Numbered from the stretch's first letter, positions 11,618 through 20,414 are shown. The stretch is 40,385 nucleotides of DNA from Streptomyces inhibens (GCF_003389455.1 NZ_QUAC01000142.1:1-40385); one strand, 5' to 3'. Notes: generated from the sequence alone by a model not told the origin. Translations and numbers: made by a program.

Positions 11618-13084
11618 ATGCCGTCCCCTCTCTTCGCGGATCACCCAGCCGACCGGCCCCCCGAGCGCGACACGGTCGAGGCACTCATCACGCAGGCTCG
11701 CCGCCTGCGTGGCGGTCTCGACGCGGTGCGCCGGGAGTCCACGGTGGACACCGACCTCGCCGTCGACCCGCAGCTGCGCTGGCAGCGGGCGCTGTGCGAT
11801 CTCGCCGTGCACCACCTCGACGACCTCGGGGGCCATCTCGACCAGCTGAGAGAGGGCCTGCCCGCCGAGAGCGAGGACGACCTCGCGCCGGAGGCCGAGC
11901 TGCCGGCCGCCCCGCCGGAGCCCGAGCCGCACGGGCGCGGTGCGCTGCTGCGCCGGGTCGGCAGCGCCGAGTGGAATCTGCTCACCGACGAGGTCAGCTG
12001 GTCCGACGAGCTCTTCGCGATGTTCGGCAGGTCCCCCGCCGACGGCCCGCTGACCCTTGACGAGCTGCCGTCCCTGGTCCACGCCGAGGACCAGGAGGGG
12101 CTGGCCACGATGGTCACCGACTGCCTGGTGGACGGCCGGCCGATCGACGGCGAGTTCCGCATCGTGCGTCCGGACGCGAGTCTGCGCACGGTGCACATGG
12201 TGGGCGAGCCGGTGCTCGACGCCGACGGCAGCACCGCATGCATGTGGGCCGTGCTGCGGGACGTCAGCGAGCTGCGCCGCAGCCAGCAGGCGGTACGCGA
12301 GACCCGTGACTCGCTGCACCGCGAGCGGCAGATCGCGCAGACCGAGCACCGGCTTGCGGTCGAGCTGCAGGAGGCCGTGCTACCGCCCTGGCGCGGCTCC
12401 CTGCGGTTCCCGCAGGGCGGCCCGGTCGCCCTCGATCTCGCCGGGCGCTATCTGCCGTCCGGCACCCGCGCACTGATCGGCGGCGACTGGTACGACGCGC
12501 TGCAACTCCCGGACGGCAGCACGCTGTTGAGCGTCGGCGATCTCACCGGGCACGGCGTCACCGCGACCTCGGGCATGGCAATGGTGCTCGGCGCGCTGCG
12601 CGGTATGGCGGTCGCGGGACAGCGGCCCGCTCCCCTGATGGGCTTCCTCAATCAGCTGCTGGACACCGCCGCCCAGCCGGCGCTCGGCAGCGCGGTGTGC
12701 GGCCGGTTCGACCCCGGTACCCGCAGGCTGGAGTGGGCCCAGGCGGGGCACCCCGCACCGCTGCTCTTCCGCGGCGGCACGGGGCGCGCGCTGGACCCGC
12801 CCGAGGGCGTACTCCTCGGGGCGACGTCGGGTGCGGCATACACCCAGCACACCGAGCAACTGGAACCCGGCGACCTGCTCGTGCTGCACACCGACGGACT
12901 GGTGCCACACCGTACGCATGGCGCGGACACCGCCCATGAGGGTGCCGAGCGACTCCTCGCCCTGGCGCCGCGGTTCGCCGCGGCCCGCAGTGCGCAGGAC
13001 AGCGTCCGCATCGTCGTCGAGGAGTTCGGCAGCGTCGAACGCGAGGACGACGCATGTGTGCTGATCGCCAGGGTCGGCGACTGA
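11618..13084 (+). CDS. PAS-domain PP2C/SpoIIE-type serine phosphatase
   Basis: 488 residues. After a charged N-terminal region (about 1-110) there is a PAS_3-like sensor (about 117-225: WNLLTDEVSWSDELFAMFGR ... GEFRIVRPDASLRTVH), a short coiled linker, and a PP2C/SpoIIE phosphatase domain (about 235-488). Metal-binding aspartates are present in GGDWYD, GDLTGHG, HTDGL and the final EDDACVL. Such proteins usually dephosphorylate anti-sigma-factor antagonists in Streptomyces partner-switching. No membrane segment is seen, so it is cytoplasmic. The ATG at 11618 follows a GGAG ribosome site at 11608-11611, 6 bases away. No kinase or antagonist gene lies alongside. Confidence 0.9.
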   Translation: MPSPLFADHPADRPPERDTVEALITQARRLRGGLDAVRRESTVDTDLAVDPQLRWQRALCDLAVHHLDDLGGHLDQLREGLPAESEDDLAPEAELPAAPPEPEPHGRGALLRRVGSAEWNLLTDEVSWSDELFAMFGRSPADGPLTLDELPSLVHAEDQEGLATMVTDCLVDGRPIDGEFRIVRPDASLRTVHMVGEPVLDADGSTACMWAVLRDVSELRRSQQAVRETRDSLHRERQIAQTEHRLAVELQEAVLPPWRGSLRFPQGGPVALDLAGRYLPSGTRALIGGDWYDALQLPDGSTLLSVGDLTGHGVTATSGMAMVLGALRGMAVAGQRPAPLMGFLNQLLDTAAQPALGSAVCGRFDPGTRRLEWAQAGHPAPLLFRGGTGRALDPPEGVLLGATSGAAYTQHTEQLEPGDLLVLHTDGLVPHRTHGADTAHEGAERLLALAPRFAAARSAQDSVRIVVEEFGSVEREDDACVLIARVGD

Positions 13085-13110
13085 CACACACCGCGGCAGC
13101 TGAGGGCGGA

Positions 13111-13140
13111 CCGGCCGCCCCGAAGCCGGCCGCCCCGAAG
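13111..13140 (+). repeat. Perfect tandem duplication of a 15-bp unit
   Basis: CCGGCCGCCCCGAAG occurs twice back to back (13111-13125 and 13126-13140) just after the phosphatase stop codon. It is noncoding and probably a replication-slippage duplication; each copy could also fold weakly on itself. Confidence 0.85.
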
Positions 13141-13294
13141 GCGTCGGGTGAGGGATCGTCAGTTATCAGGTGGGGCGGCAGATCTGGCCACGACGCTTCG
13201 CCATGCACAGGTCTCCATGCTCGGACCGCATGACGCACCGTCACATCTGCGGCACATCCCGCTTCAGGCCCGGTAGTTGGACCGCGAAGCAGCA

Positions 13295-13348
13295 CCTCGA
13301 AACCAGACCTCGAAACCGGATCGGCATCAGACCGATCAGACCGATCAG
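13295..13348 (+). repeat. Two short tandem repeats in the convergent intergenic region
   Basis: CCTCGAAACC is repeated with a 13-base period (13295 and 13308), followed by ACCGATCAG repeated with a 9-base period (13331-13339, 13340-13348). They lie between the PAS-PP2C stop and the end of the NsdA/NsdB-type gene. The 13085-13356 stretch otherwise holds nothing I can name, and no strong terminator hairpin. Confidence 0.8.
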
Positions 13349-13356
13349 ACACCAGG

Positions 13357-14880
13357 TCAGACCGAGAAGGTGTCCCCGAGTCCCGATCCGAGCCCTGGGC
13401 TGAGCCGTACCCCCTTGGCCTTGGGCTTCGCCTTCGGCAGGACATCCTGGATCTCCTCGCGCAGGTCCTGGATCTTGGCGTAGTTCGCGTACTGCCCGGT
13501 GAGCCGGAACATTTCACGGAGCCGGTCCCAGGTGCGATGGGAGGAGTTCTCACCGATGGACACCAGCGCCAGCCTGGCGTAGCGGTCGGCCTGTTCGGGG
13601 TCGTCGCCGATGAAGCAGGCCGACGCCATCGAGATGTAGTCGAAGATCTGCGATCGCTGGCGGCCGTTCTCCCGTAGCCTCAGCGCCTGCTTGGCGTGGT
13701 GCTGGGCGATCCTGGCGGCCGCTGGATCGTGGTCGGCCAGGGTACGGAAGGCCAGCGCCTGCATACCGTGCAGATCCGCCTCGTCGAACATCTGCATCCA
13801 GCACGGCGGCGGTACATCGCCCTTGTCCGAGATGAAGAGCTCCTCCGCCTCGCCCAGGGTGCGGCGCATCGCCTGGCCATGGCCCTTGGACGCCTGCGCC
13901 CAGGCCTCGATGGTGTGCAGCATGGCGCGGGTGCGCGGCAGGGTTTCCTCGCCGGAGCCGGACTTGGCCAGCTTCATCAGGTCCAGCGCGTCGTCGGGGC
14001 GGCCCAGATGGACCATCTGACGGGCGGCGCGGGAGAGCGCCTCCCCGGCGCGCGGGCGGTCGCCGCCCTCGCGTGCCGCATGGGCGGCGATGATGAAGTA
14101 CTTCTGGGCGGTGGGCTCCAGGCCCACGTCATGGGACATCCAGCCGGCCAGCACCGCCAGATTGGCGGCCACCCCCCACAGTCTGCGCTGCAGATGGTCG
14201 GGGTGGCGATAGGCGAGCATGCCGCCCACCTCGTTGAGCTGGCCCACCACGGCCTTGCGCTGCAGTCCGCCGCCGCGGGCCGCGTCCCAGGCGCGGAACA
14301 CCTCGACCGAGCGCTCCAGCGCATCGATCTCCTGCGACCCCACGGGGGCCGCCTCGTAACGGTCGAGGCCGATCTGGTCGAATTCGTCGAAGGAGTCGGA
14401 AGCGAACGGGTTCTCGGGGCGTGGGGCGGGGGCCGGGTCGGTGTGCAGCCATTCGTGCATGGCGCCGGTGAGTGCGGAGCCCGCGGCGAGCGCAGCGCCC
14501 GCACCCACCAAGCCGCGTCGGTTGAGCATGAGGTCCATTCCCGTGAATTCCGTGAGGACCGCAGCGGTCCGTTCGGGAGCCCACGGCAGACCGTCCATGG
14601 CCTGCCGCTTCCCCGAGCGACCGGTTCTTGCGAACCCGAGGTCCTCGATGGTTACGACACGGCCGAGGCGCTCGGTGAACAGGGAAGCCAGGACCTTGGG
14701 CACCGGATCCCGGGGGCTCTCCCCCATATCGATCCAGCGCCGCACGCGCGAGGTGTCGGTCGCCAGCTGCGGATGGCCCATGGCCGCCGCCTGCCGGTTG
14801 ACCAGTCTCGCCAGTTCTCCTTTGGACCAGCCGGCCAGGCCGAAAAGGTCCGCGAGACGGGTGTTCGGCTCTCTGTCCAC
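13357..14880 (-). CDS. NsdA/NsdB-type TPR-containing regulator
   Basis: 507 residues. The N-terminal 85 residues (GWSKGELARLVNRQAA ... DTSRVRRWIDMGESPRDPVP ... LFTERLGRVVTIEDLG) are the helix-turn-helix-like module of the Streptomyces NsdA/NsdB family. A hydrophobic stretch at about 120-141 (NRRGLVGAGAALAAGSALTG) follows, and the rest is alpha-helical TPR-like repeats. Members described in S. coelicolor repress differentiation and antibiotic production. I cannot tell from sequence alone which paralogue this is. The GTG at 14880 has GGGGG six bases upstream; the frame stays open further upstream but without family sequence. It is divergent from the phosphotransferase gene. Confidence 0.8.
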   Translation of the reverse strand: MDREPNTRLADLFGLAGWSKGELARLVNRQAAAMGHPQLATDTSRVRRWIDMGESPRDPVPKVLASLFTERLGRVVTIEDLGFARTGRSGKRQAMDGLPWAPERTAAVLTEFTGMDLMLNRRGLVGAGAALAAGSALTGAMHEWLHTDPAPAPRPENPFASDSFDEFDQIGLDRYEAAPVGSQEIDALERSVEVFRAWDAARGGGLQRKAVVGQLNEVGGMLAYRHPDHLQRRLWGVAANLAVLAGWMSHDVGLEPTAQKYFIIAAHAAREGGDRPRAGEALSRAARQMVHLGRPDDALDLMKLAKSGSGEETLPRTRAMLHTIEAWAQASKGHGQAMRRTLGEAEELFISDKGDVPPPCWMQMFDEADLHGMQALAFRTLADHDPAAARIAQHHAKQALRLRENGRQRSQIFDYISMASACFIGDDPEQADRYARLALVSIGENSSHRTWDRLREMFRLTGQYANYAKIQDLREEIQDVLPKAKPKAKGVRLSPGLGSGLGDTFSV

Positions 14881-15164
14881 GTCAAGCCCCCAGGTTCCTC
14901 GACTGAGTTGACAGTAACCGGCCGTGACATGGGCTGCGACCATTCGCCAGGGTTCGCCAGGGTGCGCCAGATGGTCTGCCACCCGCAGCCGCGTGTTCTG
15001 TAGATATGCCGCCCCCGGCCCGGTGGCGGGACCGCATTCCCCAGGGTGCGCGCCCTTCACAGGGACCCTGGATCGGCCTCCTGCACGGGGCCCGTTCACG
15101 GTTCCCTCCACCGGGCCGGGGAGCGCACGCAACTCGTCGGCGCACGAAGGGATCTGTCTCACCC
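14881..15164. promoter_or_regulatory. Divergent control region with 10-bp phased repeats
   Basis: 284 bases between the NsdA/NsdB-type gene and the phosphotransferase. It contains TTGACA at 14908-14913 without a matching -10 box. At 14943-14970 there are three tandem copies of a 10-base unit (TTCGCCAGGG, TTCGCCAGGG, TGCGCCAG). The one-helical-turn spacing suits a protein binding one face of DNA, possibly the NsdA/NsdB-type protein itself, but this is inference. Confidence 0.45.
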
Positions 15165-16298
15165 ATGTATGCAGCATCGTCCTCCGTGACCGCCCCCACC
15201 CGGCCGTACCGCCCGCACCCCACCGGAAGCGGGCCATATCTCGCTCCCTCGCCTTCTGCGGGGGCGGTGACCGGACTCCCCGGCGGCCGTACCCGGCGGC
15301 CACAGGGGGCGAGCACCCAACCGCTCAGCGGGAGACTCGACTTGTCCGGCCCCCAGGGCGCTCAGCTGCGCGCCGCCGTCGCCTCGGTGCACCGCATCTG
15401 TCCGGAGTTCAATCCGGTCCAGGTGCTGCGGCGCAGCGGCAGGTCCGTCCTCCTGGTAGGCACCACAGGCCGTATGACCGCAGTCGCCAAGTGTTTACTG
15501 GACCACTCCCCCGCGTGGGCGGAAAGGTTCCGGCAGGAAATAAGTGCATACCGCGCATTCGTCCGGCATCGCCCGCCGGTACGGGTGCCGCGGCTCGTGG
15601 CGGCCGACCCCGACAACTGCACGCTGATCGTGGAGCGGATGCCCGGCCGGGTCGCCGCCATGACCCGGCATCCGTCCGAGGCGCCTCCCCGCGCGGACGT
15701 ACGGGCCGCGCTCGGCGCGATCTGCCGGATCAATGTCTGGCGCCCGCCGGCGGGTCTGTTCGACGCACCGCTGGACTACGCGGGCCGGATCGGCCGCTAT
15801 CACGACCTGGGGCTGCTCACCGACCGGGACCTGGGCGATCTGCAGAAGCTGTTGCACGGCCTCTCGCACACCCAGGGCCAGTTCTGCCACGGTGACGCAC
15901 TGCTGAACAATGTACTGCTGTCCCCCGCGGGTCCGGTGCTGCTGGACTGGGACAACGCCGGCTGGTATCTGCCGGGCTACGACCTGGCGACGCTGTGGTC
16001 GGTGCTCGGTGACGCCCCGGTGGCCCGCCGACAGATCAGCCAGCTCGCCCAGAATGCCGGACCGGCCTCGCGGGACGCCTTCCTGGTGAATCTGATGCTG
16101 GTGCTCACCCGCGAGATCCGACGTTACGAAACCGCGGTCCAACGGACCATGCGCGAGCCCACGCCGACGGGGACGCCGGGTCCGGGACAACCCGGGGTCC
16201 CCGCGGCGGGCGAGGAGCAGCGGCTGCTCCTGCGCCGGCTGCACGACGACTGCCAGATGGCGCGGCGTGCGGTACGGGCGGCGGTCGGCACCCGCTGA
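15165..16298 (+). CDS. APH-fold phosphotransferase with a TTA codon
   Basis: 377 residues. After a disordered, Pro/Ser-rich N-terminus (about 1-60) comes a kinase-like fold: ATP-binding Lys109 in TAVAKCLLD, a Glu in FRQEISAYR, the catalytic HGDALLNN (His242, Asp244, Asn249) and the metal-binding DWD (Asp261-Asp263). All key residues are intact, so an active small-molecule kinase is expected; the substrate is unknown and resistance should not be assumed. Leucine codon 111 is TTA (15495-15497), the only in-frame TTA I found in the window, so translation should depend on bldA tRNA. The ATG at 15165 has a GAAGGGA site (15146-15152), rather far upstream. Confidence 0.83.
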   Translation: MYAASSSVTAPTRPYRPHPTGSGPYLAPSPSAGAVTGLPGGRTRRPQGASTQPLSGRLDLSGPQGAQLRAAVASVHRICPEFNPVQVLRRSGRSVLLVGTTGRMTAVAKCLLDHSPAWAERFRQEISAYRAFVRHRPPVRVPRLVAADPDNCTLIVERMPGRVAAMTRHPSEAPPRADVRAALGAICRINVWRPPAGLFDAPLDYAGRIGRYHDLGLLTDRDLGDLQKLLHGLSHTQGQFCHGDALLNNVLLSPAGPVLLDWDNAGWYLPGYDLATLWSVLGDAPVARRQISQLAQNAGPASRDAFLVNLMLVLTREIRRYETAVQRTMREPTPTGTPGPGQPGVPAAGEEQRLLLRRLHDDCQMARRAVRAAVGTR

Positions 16299-16314
16299 CC
16301 GCCGAGGGGGGATT

Positions 16315-16351
16315 GTGAGCGGCGCGCCCGGGTACGGGGTGCGCCGCTCAC
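16315..16351 (+). terminator. Hairpin terminator after the phosphotransferase
   Basis: GTGAGCGGCGC (16315-16325) pairs perfectly with GCGCCGCTCAC (16341-16351) across a 15-base loop, 16 bases after the stop codon. There is no U-run, as is usual in Streptomyces. Confidence 0.75.
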
Positions 16352-16524
16352 CCATGTGCACCGTCCGGCCCTCGCTCGACTCCTTCGCCGGCCGGTCCGT
16401 GGCCACCGCCGTCCGAGCCCTGGCCATTGGTCCATTCCACTGACGCCTCGCAGGCCCGGCAACCGGTCCGGGAAGGCTCCTCTCAAGATGCCCTGACATG
16501 CGGAATCCCGACCCGAGATGGTGA

Positions 16525-16553
16525 TTGACGGACCGTCGGCAAACGTATAGCTC
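16525..16553 (+). promoter_or_regulatory. Possible promoter of the amidase gene
   Basis: TTGACG (16525-16530) is followed after 17 bases by TAGCTC (16548-16553), a fair match to a vegetative sigma-70-type promoter with a weak -10. It lies about 100 bases upstream of the amidase start in an AT-richer patch. TAGGGT at 16554 is an alternative -10 but is spaced too far. Confidence 0.3.
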
Positions 16554-16654
16554 TAGGGTCACAGGGGCTCTAGTCTTTCGGTTCCCGCCCCGTACGGCCG
16601 TTTGCGCACCAACCGTCACACCGCTCCGGCTCGGGCCGGTTCGAGGAGGTTGCT

Positions 16655-18661
16655 TTGCGAGGATCCGCCCCGGAAGACGAGAAGAGAATCCACCGCCCCG
16701 CCCTGCGCAGATCCGCCACCGCCGTCGCGGCTGCGGTGCTGCTGCTGCCGCTCTCGGGAGCACCGTCCGCGAGCGCCGGGCAGCCCCGGACGGACGATCT
16801 GCAGCGCGCCTTCACCGATGCCGCCGCCCGTTTCCATGTGCCGCGCAGTGTGCTGCTCGGCGTCTCGTATCTGGAGTCCCGCTGGGACGGCCACGGCGGC
16901 GCGCCCAGCGTCTCCGGGGGCTACGGCCCGATGCATCTGACCGACGCCCGCACGGCCCTGGCGCGGGCGCCGGAGTTCAGCGAGGGCGACGAGGATGCCC
17001 GCGGTGACGGCGCACGCGCCCGTAAGCGGGTGCCGGCCGACGCGGCGGAGCGGGCCGCGCTGCCGGCCGAACTCCCCGCCCGGCTGCGTACGTTGGACAC
17101 GGCCGCGCGGCTGACCGGTCTGCCGGCCGAGAAGCTGCGCACGGACCCGGCGGCGAATGTGCTCGGTGGGGCGGCGCTGCTCGCGGCGGAGCAGCGCAAG
17201 CTGGGGCTGTCCGCCGGCGCGGATCCGGCCGAGTGGTACGCGGCGGTGGCGCGCTACGGCGGCCAGGACAGTGCGCGCGGCGGTAAGGCGTTCGCGGACG
17301 AGGTGTACGCGGTGATGCGCCAGGGCCAGGCGCGCACGACCGACGCGGGGCAGCGGGTCACGCTGGCCGCCACGCCCACGCTCGCTCCCGACACCGCACA
17401 GCAGAAACGTCTCGGCGGTCCCGCCACCCGGGCGGCCGCGCCGGGCGCCGGGCGCGCGCTGGAGTGCCCCTGGAACGTCGCCTGCGAGTCGGTCCCGGCG
17501 CCGTACGAGGAGTTCGACGGCAACGACTACGGCAACCACGATCTGGCGGACCGCCCCAAGGACCAGAAGTTCAACGCCATCATCATCCATGACACCGAGG
17601 GGTCCTGGGACGTCACCCTGAAGCTGATCAAGGACCCGAAGTATGTGTCCTGGCACTACACGATCCGCTCCTCGGACGGCTTGATCGCCCAGCATGTGCC
17701 GACCAAGGACGTGGCTTGGCACGCCGGCAACTGGTACATCAACTCGCACTCCATCGGCATCGAGCACGAGGGCTTCCTCGCCGCACCGGACGCCTGGTAC
17801 ACGGAGGCGATGTACCGCACATCGGCCCGTCTGGTGAAGTATCTGAGCCGCAAGTACGACGTCCCGCTGGACCGGCAGCACATCCTGGGCCACGACAATG
17901 TGCCCGGCACGACGACGCCCACGATCCCCGGTATGCACACCGACCCCGGCCCGTTCTGGGACTGGGCGCACTACTTCTCCCTGCTGGGCAAGCCGTTCCA
18001 CCGCACGGCGGGATCGCACGGCGGGCTGGTCACCGTCCTCCCCGACTACGACGAGAACAAGCCGCTCTACACCAGCTGCGAGAAGGCCGGTGACACCTGC
18101 GCGCCGCACGGTTCCACGGCGGTGCGGCTGTACAGCGCGCCGGACGAGAACGCACCGCTGGTCAAGGACGTCGGGCTGCATCCGGACGGCAGGGACTCGA
18201 CGAACGGCGTGAACGACACCGGTGCCCGCGCCACGACGGGCCAGCGGTTCGCGGTGGCGGGCCGGTCCGGTGACTGGACGGCGATCTGGTACCTCGGCCA
18301 GATGGCGTGGTTCCACAATCCGCACGACGAGCCGACGGCGGTGAACGCCAAGGGGCTGATCGCCACCCCGAAGGCAGGCCGGGAGGAGATCCCGGTCTAC
18401 GGCCGCGCGTACCCGGAGAAGGAGGCCTACCCGGCCGGTGTGCCGTACCAGACGGTCTCCCCGCTGCCGTACAAGCTCACCGCCGGCCAGGAGTACGCCG
18501 TCGGGGGCCGGATGACGGGCGACTACTTCTACGCCCCGACCTTCGATGTCTCCAAGCACGCGATCGTGCGCGGCGCGGATGTCTACTACGAGATCCAGCT
18601 CGGTCACCGGGTCGGCTTTGTGCGGGCGGCCGACGTCGACGTGCGGCAATCGGATTCGTAG
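16655..18661 (+). CDS. Secreted bimodular peptidoglycan amidase
   Basis: 668 residues. A basic N-terminus and hydrophobic segment ending near SASAG (about 23-48) form a Sec signal peptide. A lysozyme/transglycosylase-like region follows (about 55-200: PRSVLLGVSYLESRWDGH, GGYGPMHLTD). An Amidase_2/PGRP domain sits at about 305-445, with NAIIIHDTEG (zinc His), WHYTIRSSDG, WHAGNW, IGIEHEG, ILGHDNVPG and MHTDPGPFW. The C-terminal 200 residues look like SH3-type wall-binding modules. It should cleave N-acetylmuramoyl-L-alanine bonds outside the cell. The start is TTG at 16655 behind a perfect AGGAGGT (16644-16650). Confidence 0.9.
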   Translation: MRGSAPEDEKRIHRPALRRSATAVAAAVLLLPLSGAPSASAGQPRTDDLQRAFTDAAARFHVPRSVLLGVSYLESRWDGHGGAPSVSGGYGPMHLTDARTALARAPEFSEGDEDARGDGARARKRVPADAAERAALPAELPARLRTLDTAARLTGLPAEKLRTDPAANVLGGAALLAAEQRKLGLSAGADPAEWYAAVARYGGQDSARGGKAFADEVYAVMRQGQARTTDAGQRVTLAATPTLAPDTAQQKRLGGPATRAAAPGAGRALECPWNVACESVPAPYEEFDGNDYGNHDLADRPKDQKFNAIIIHDTEGSWDVTLKLIKDPKYVSWHYTIRSSDGLIAQHVPTKDVAWHAGNWYINSHSIGIEHEGFLAAPDAWYTEAMYRTSARLVKYLSRKYDVPLDRQHILGHDNVPGTTTPTIPGMHTDPGPFWDWAHYFSLLGKPFHRTAGSHGGLVTVLPDYDENKPLYTSCEKAGDTCAPHGSTAVRLYSAPDENAPLVKDVGLHPDGRDSTNGVNDTGARATTGQRFAVAGRSGDWTAIWYLGQMAWFHNPHDEPTAVNAKGLIATPKAGREEIPVYGRAYPEKEAYPAGVPYQTVSPLPYKLTAGQEYAVGGRMTGDYFYAPTFDVSKHAIVRGADVYYEIQLGHRVGFVRAADVDVRQSDS

Positions 18662-18704
18662 GGCAGGCCCCGGCTCCGCTCGCCCGGCGGTCGGGTGAGC
18701 ACAT

Positions 18705-18740
18705 CGCGCCCGGTGGACGGCGATCCGTCCACCGGGCGCG
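18705..18740. terminator. Perfect 16-bp hairpin, bidirectional terminator
   Basis: CGCGCCCGGTGGACGG (18705-18720) and its exact complement (18725-18740) flank a CGAT tetraloop, midway between the convergent amidase and hypothetical genes. It should terminate transcription from both sides. Confidence 0.9.
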
Positions 18741-18772
18741 AGGCATGTCCGCTCCGCTGTCTGCGCCGGGGC

Positions 18773-19273
18773 TCAGCCCTGCTGGAAGAGCTCCGCCGGC
18801 AGCGGCTTGAGCAGGGCGTAGAGGTCGTCGGTGATCGGCCGGTCCCAGCTGGCGATGGTGACCAGCACGCCGTCGTTGCGGTCGAACTGGGCGCAGGAGA
18901 TCCGGCCCTCGGAGCACTTGATGCGCTTGACGATCAGCAGGTTGTCGTCGTGCATCACCGGGGTGTCCTCGCTCTCGACGACCGTCACCGGCTCGTCGTT
19001 GCCGAGCGCCGCGAGCAGCTGGGCCACCTCGAAGGGCACCTCGTCGTCGTCGAGGTCGCGGGCCGGGGAGCCCTCCGGCAGATTGCCGATGATCATCGCG
19101 GGGCCGCGGCCGCCGAAGAGGTCGTAGCGGAGGAAGACGCCCTGGCAGCTCCCGTCGGGCGCGGGCAGCAGCCCGGCTCCGAGATTGCCCGGCCAGTCCC
19201 CGGGGTCCATGGCGAGGACGTCGAAGTCAGGCCCGGCGGGCGTGGCTGCGCTGCGGCGGCGGAGGAAGGACAT
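18773..19273 (-). CDS. Conserved hypothetical protein, 166 residues
   Basis: I do not recognise a named domain. The protein begins MSFLRRRSAATPAG, is acidic and soluble, and has short hydrophobic strands (GPAMIIGNLPEG, NLLIVKRIKC, GVLVTIASWDRPITDDLYALL) suggesting an alpha/beta fold. No signal peptide or membrane segment. Codon use matches its neighbours, so it is a real gene. It lies 54 bases downstream of the ACT-domain gene on the same strand and may be cotranscribed with it. Confidence 0.75.
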   Translation of the reverse strand: MSFLRRRSAATPAGPDFDVLAMDPGDWPGNLGAGLLPAPDGSCQGVFLRYDLFGGRGPAMIIGNLPEGSPARDLDDDEVPFEVAQLLAALGNDEPVTVVESEDTPVMHDDNLLIVKRIKCSEGRISCAQFDRNDGVLVTIASWDRPITDDLYALLKPLPAELFQQG

Positions 19274-19327
19274 GCCGCCATCGTACGTGGCCCGGCCGGG
19301 CTCGCCGCGCGGACGTCGAGGTAAGCG

Positions 19328-19765
19328 TCACCCGGTGGGCGAAGCCGCCGGCCGCCCTGTTGCCGCTTCTGTGGCCCGGCCGGCCAGCGCGCCGAGGAGG
19401 CGCAGCGCCTCGTCGGCGGCGTCGTACGGCACGAAGAGGTGATCGTGGTGGAAGCCGGCGACGACATTGCAGCTGAGGCCGGCCTGTGCGAGTGCGGTGG
19501 CGACGGCGGCGGTCAGTCCGACGGCGTCCAGCGCGGAGTGCACCCGCAGGGTGATCCAGCCGGCGACATAGTCGTACGCCAGGCCCGCCCGGTCGGCCTC
19601 TTCCTGACGGACGACGAGGGTGTGGCCTTCGGGCTCGGCGACGGTGACGACCGGCGTCAGGCCCTCGGGGAGAGCGCCGGGCACGGTCGTAAAGACATAG
19701 CGGCCCTCGTTCAGCTCGGGTCGCATGTCGCTCAGCAGGACCTGGAGATCGTGTTCGCCCGTCAT
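19328..19765 (-). CDS. ACT-domain-containing protein
   Basis: 145 residues. N-terminal LQVLLSDMRPELNEGRYVF and the following VVTVAEPEGHTLVV and ITLRVHSALDAVGLTAAVATALAQAGLSC strands resemble the paired ACT-like folds of a small conserved bacterial family that probably binds an amino acid. No catalytic domain is attached. The ATG at 19765 lies 10 bases after the stop of the CGNR gene, so the two are probably one operon. Ligand unknown. Confidence 0.8.
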   Translation of the reverse strand: MTGEHDLQVLLSDMRPELNEGRYVFTTVPGALPEGLTPVVTVAEPEGHTLVVRQEEADRAGLAYDYVAGWITLRVHSALDAVGLTAAVATALAQAGLSCNVVAGFHHDHLFVPYDAADEALRLLGALAGRATEAATGRPAASPTG

Positions 19766-19775
19766 GCGGCCCACC

Positions 19776-20414
19776 TTACGGTGCGCCGTCCCGCCCTTCC
19801 CGGCGTCGTTCGTGGTGGCGGGCGACCCGGGCGCGGTTGCCGCAGGAGGGGGTGCACCACTCCTGGCGGGCGTGATCCTTGACGAAGTAGCGCACACAGC
19901 GCGGGGCCGGGCAGGCCCGCAGCAGCGCGCGGTCGGGGCCGTCGAGGAAGGCGATGGCGGCGCGGGCCAGCGCGGCGACGATCCGGTCGGCGGCGGGTGG
20001 GGAGCCGGCCGGGTGCAGCCGCAGCTCGGGCGGCGCACCGGGGTCCCAGCTGAGCTGCGGTGCGGTGGGGACCAGGGCCGCGGCGGCGTTCAGCCGGCCG
20101 ATCGCCTCGCTCTCCGGGAGCAGCCGGTGGGCGTCGGCGGAGCTGGGTGGTCCGGGCCGGACGGCGCGCGCGAACAGCGACCGGACGGCGGCCCGCAGCT
20201 CCCGTACGGCGGTGTGCAGCGCCTGGTCCGGGATGACCGGGTCGGCGGCGCAGTCCAGCAGCGCGGCCCGCTCGCGCAGCCATGCCGCGAGGCCGGCCGT
20301 ATCGGCGAGGTCGTCGGCGACGCCGCCGTGGCCGTCGTGGCGGATGGTGACGGCGAGATCCAGTGCGAGCCGTGTTGCGGTCATGAAGCTAATGGTAACG
20401 TCGCCGACAGCCAT
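19776..20414 (-). CDS. CGNR zinc-finger regulator
   Basis: 212 residues. The N-terminus has the ABATE-type domain (LALDLAVTIRHDG ...). The C-terminus has the zinc finger that names the family: CPAPRCVRYFVKDHARQEWC followed by TPSCGNRARVARHHERRR, giving Cys pairs and the CGNR tetrapeptide. These proteins are stress-related transcriptional regulators. The ATG at 20414 follows GGAGG with 5 bases spacing; a second ATG at 20384, nearer the ABATE core, is possible. It is divergent from the MDMPI gene, which it may control. Confidence 0.85.
   Translation of the reverse strand: MAVGDVTISFMTATRLALDLAVTIRHDGHGGVADDLADTAGLAAWLRERAALLDCAADPVIPDQALHTAVRELRAAVRSLFARAVRPGPPSSADAHRLLPESEAIGRLNAAAALVPTAPQLSWDPGAPPELRLHPAGSPPAADRIVAALARAAIAFLDGPDRALLRACPAPRCVRYFVKDHARQEWCTPSCGNRARVARHHERRREGRDGAP

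Larger units (their letters stand above)
16299..16654. other. Intergenic region: terminator, then amidase promoter region
   Basis: 356 bases with no credible gene. The left end holds a strong hairpin (16315-16351) and the right part a possible promoter (16525-16553). GCTCTAG is directly repeated at 16550-16556 and 16567-16573. The middle shows nothing recognisable. Confidence 0.6.

Noticed and set aside
13295..13348. CRISPR-like array
   Set aside because: Repeats are 9-13 bases and tandem without spacers, and there are no cas genes.
15165..16298. Aminoglycoside resistance gene
   Set aside because: The kinase fold is clear, but APH-fold proteins phosphorylate many substrates. The N-terminus and context do not point to an antibiotic.
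16616..18649. A 677-codon - strand open frame opposite the amidase
   Set aside because: Shadow frame; the + strand has signal peptide, Amidase_2 motifs and a perfect ribosome site.
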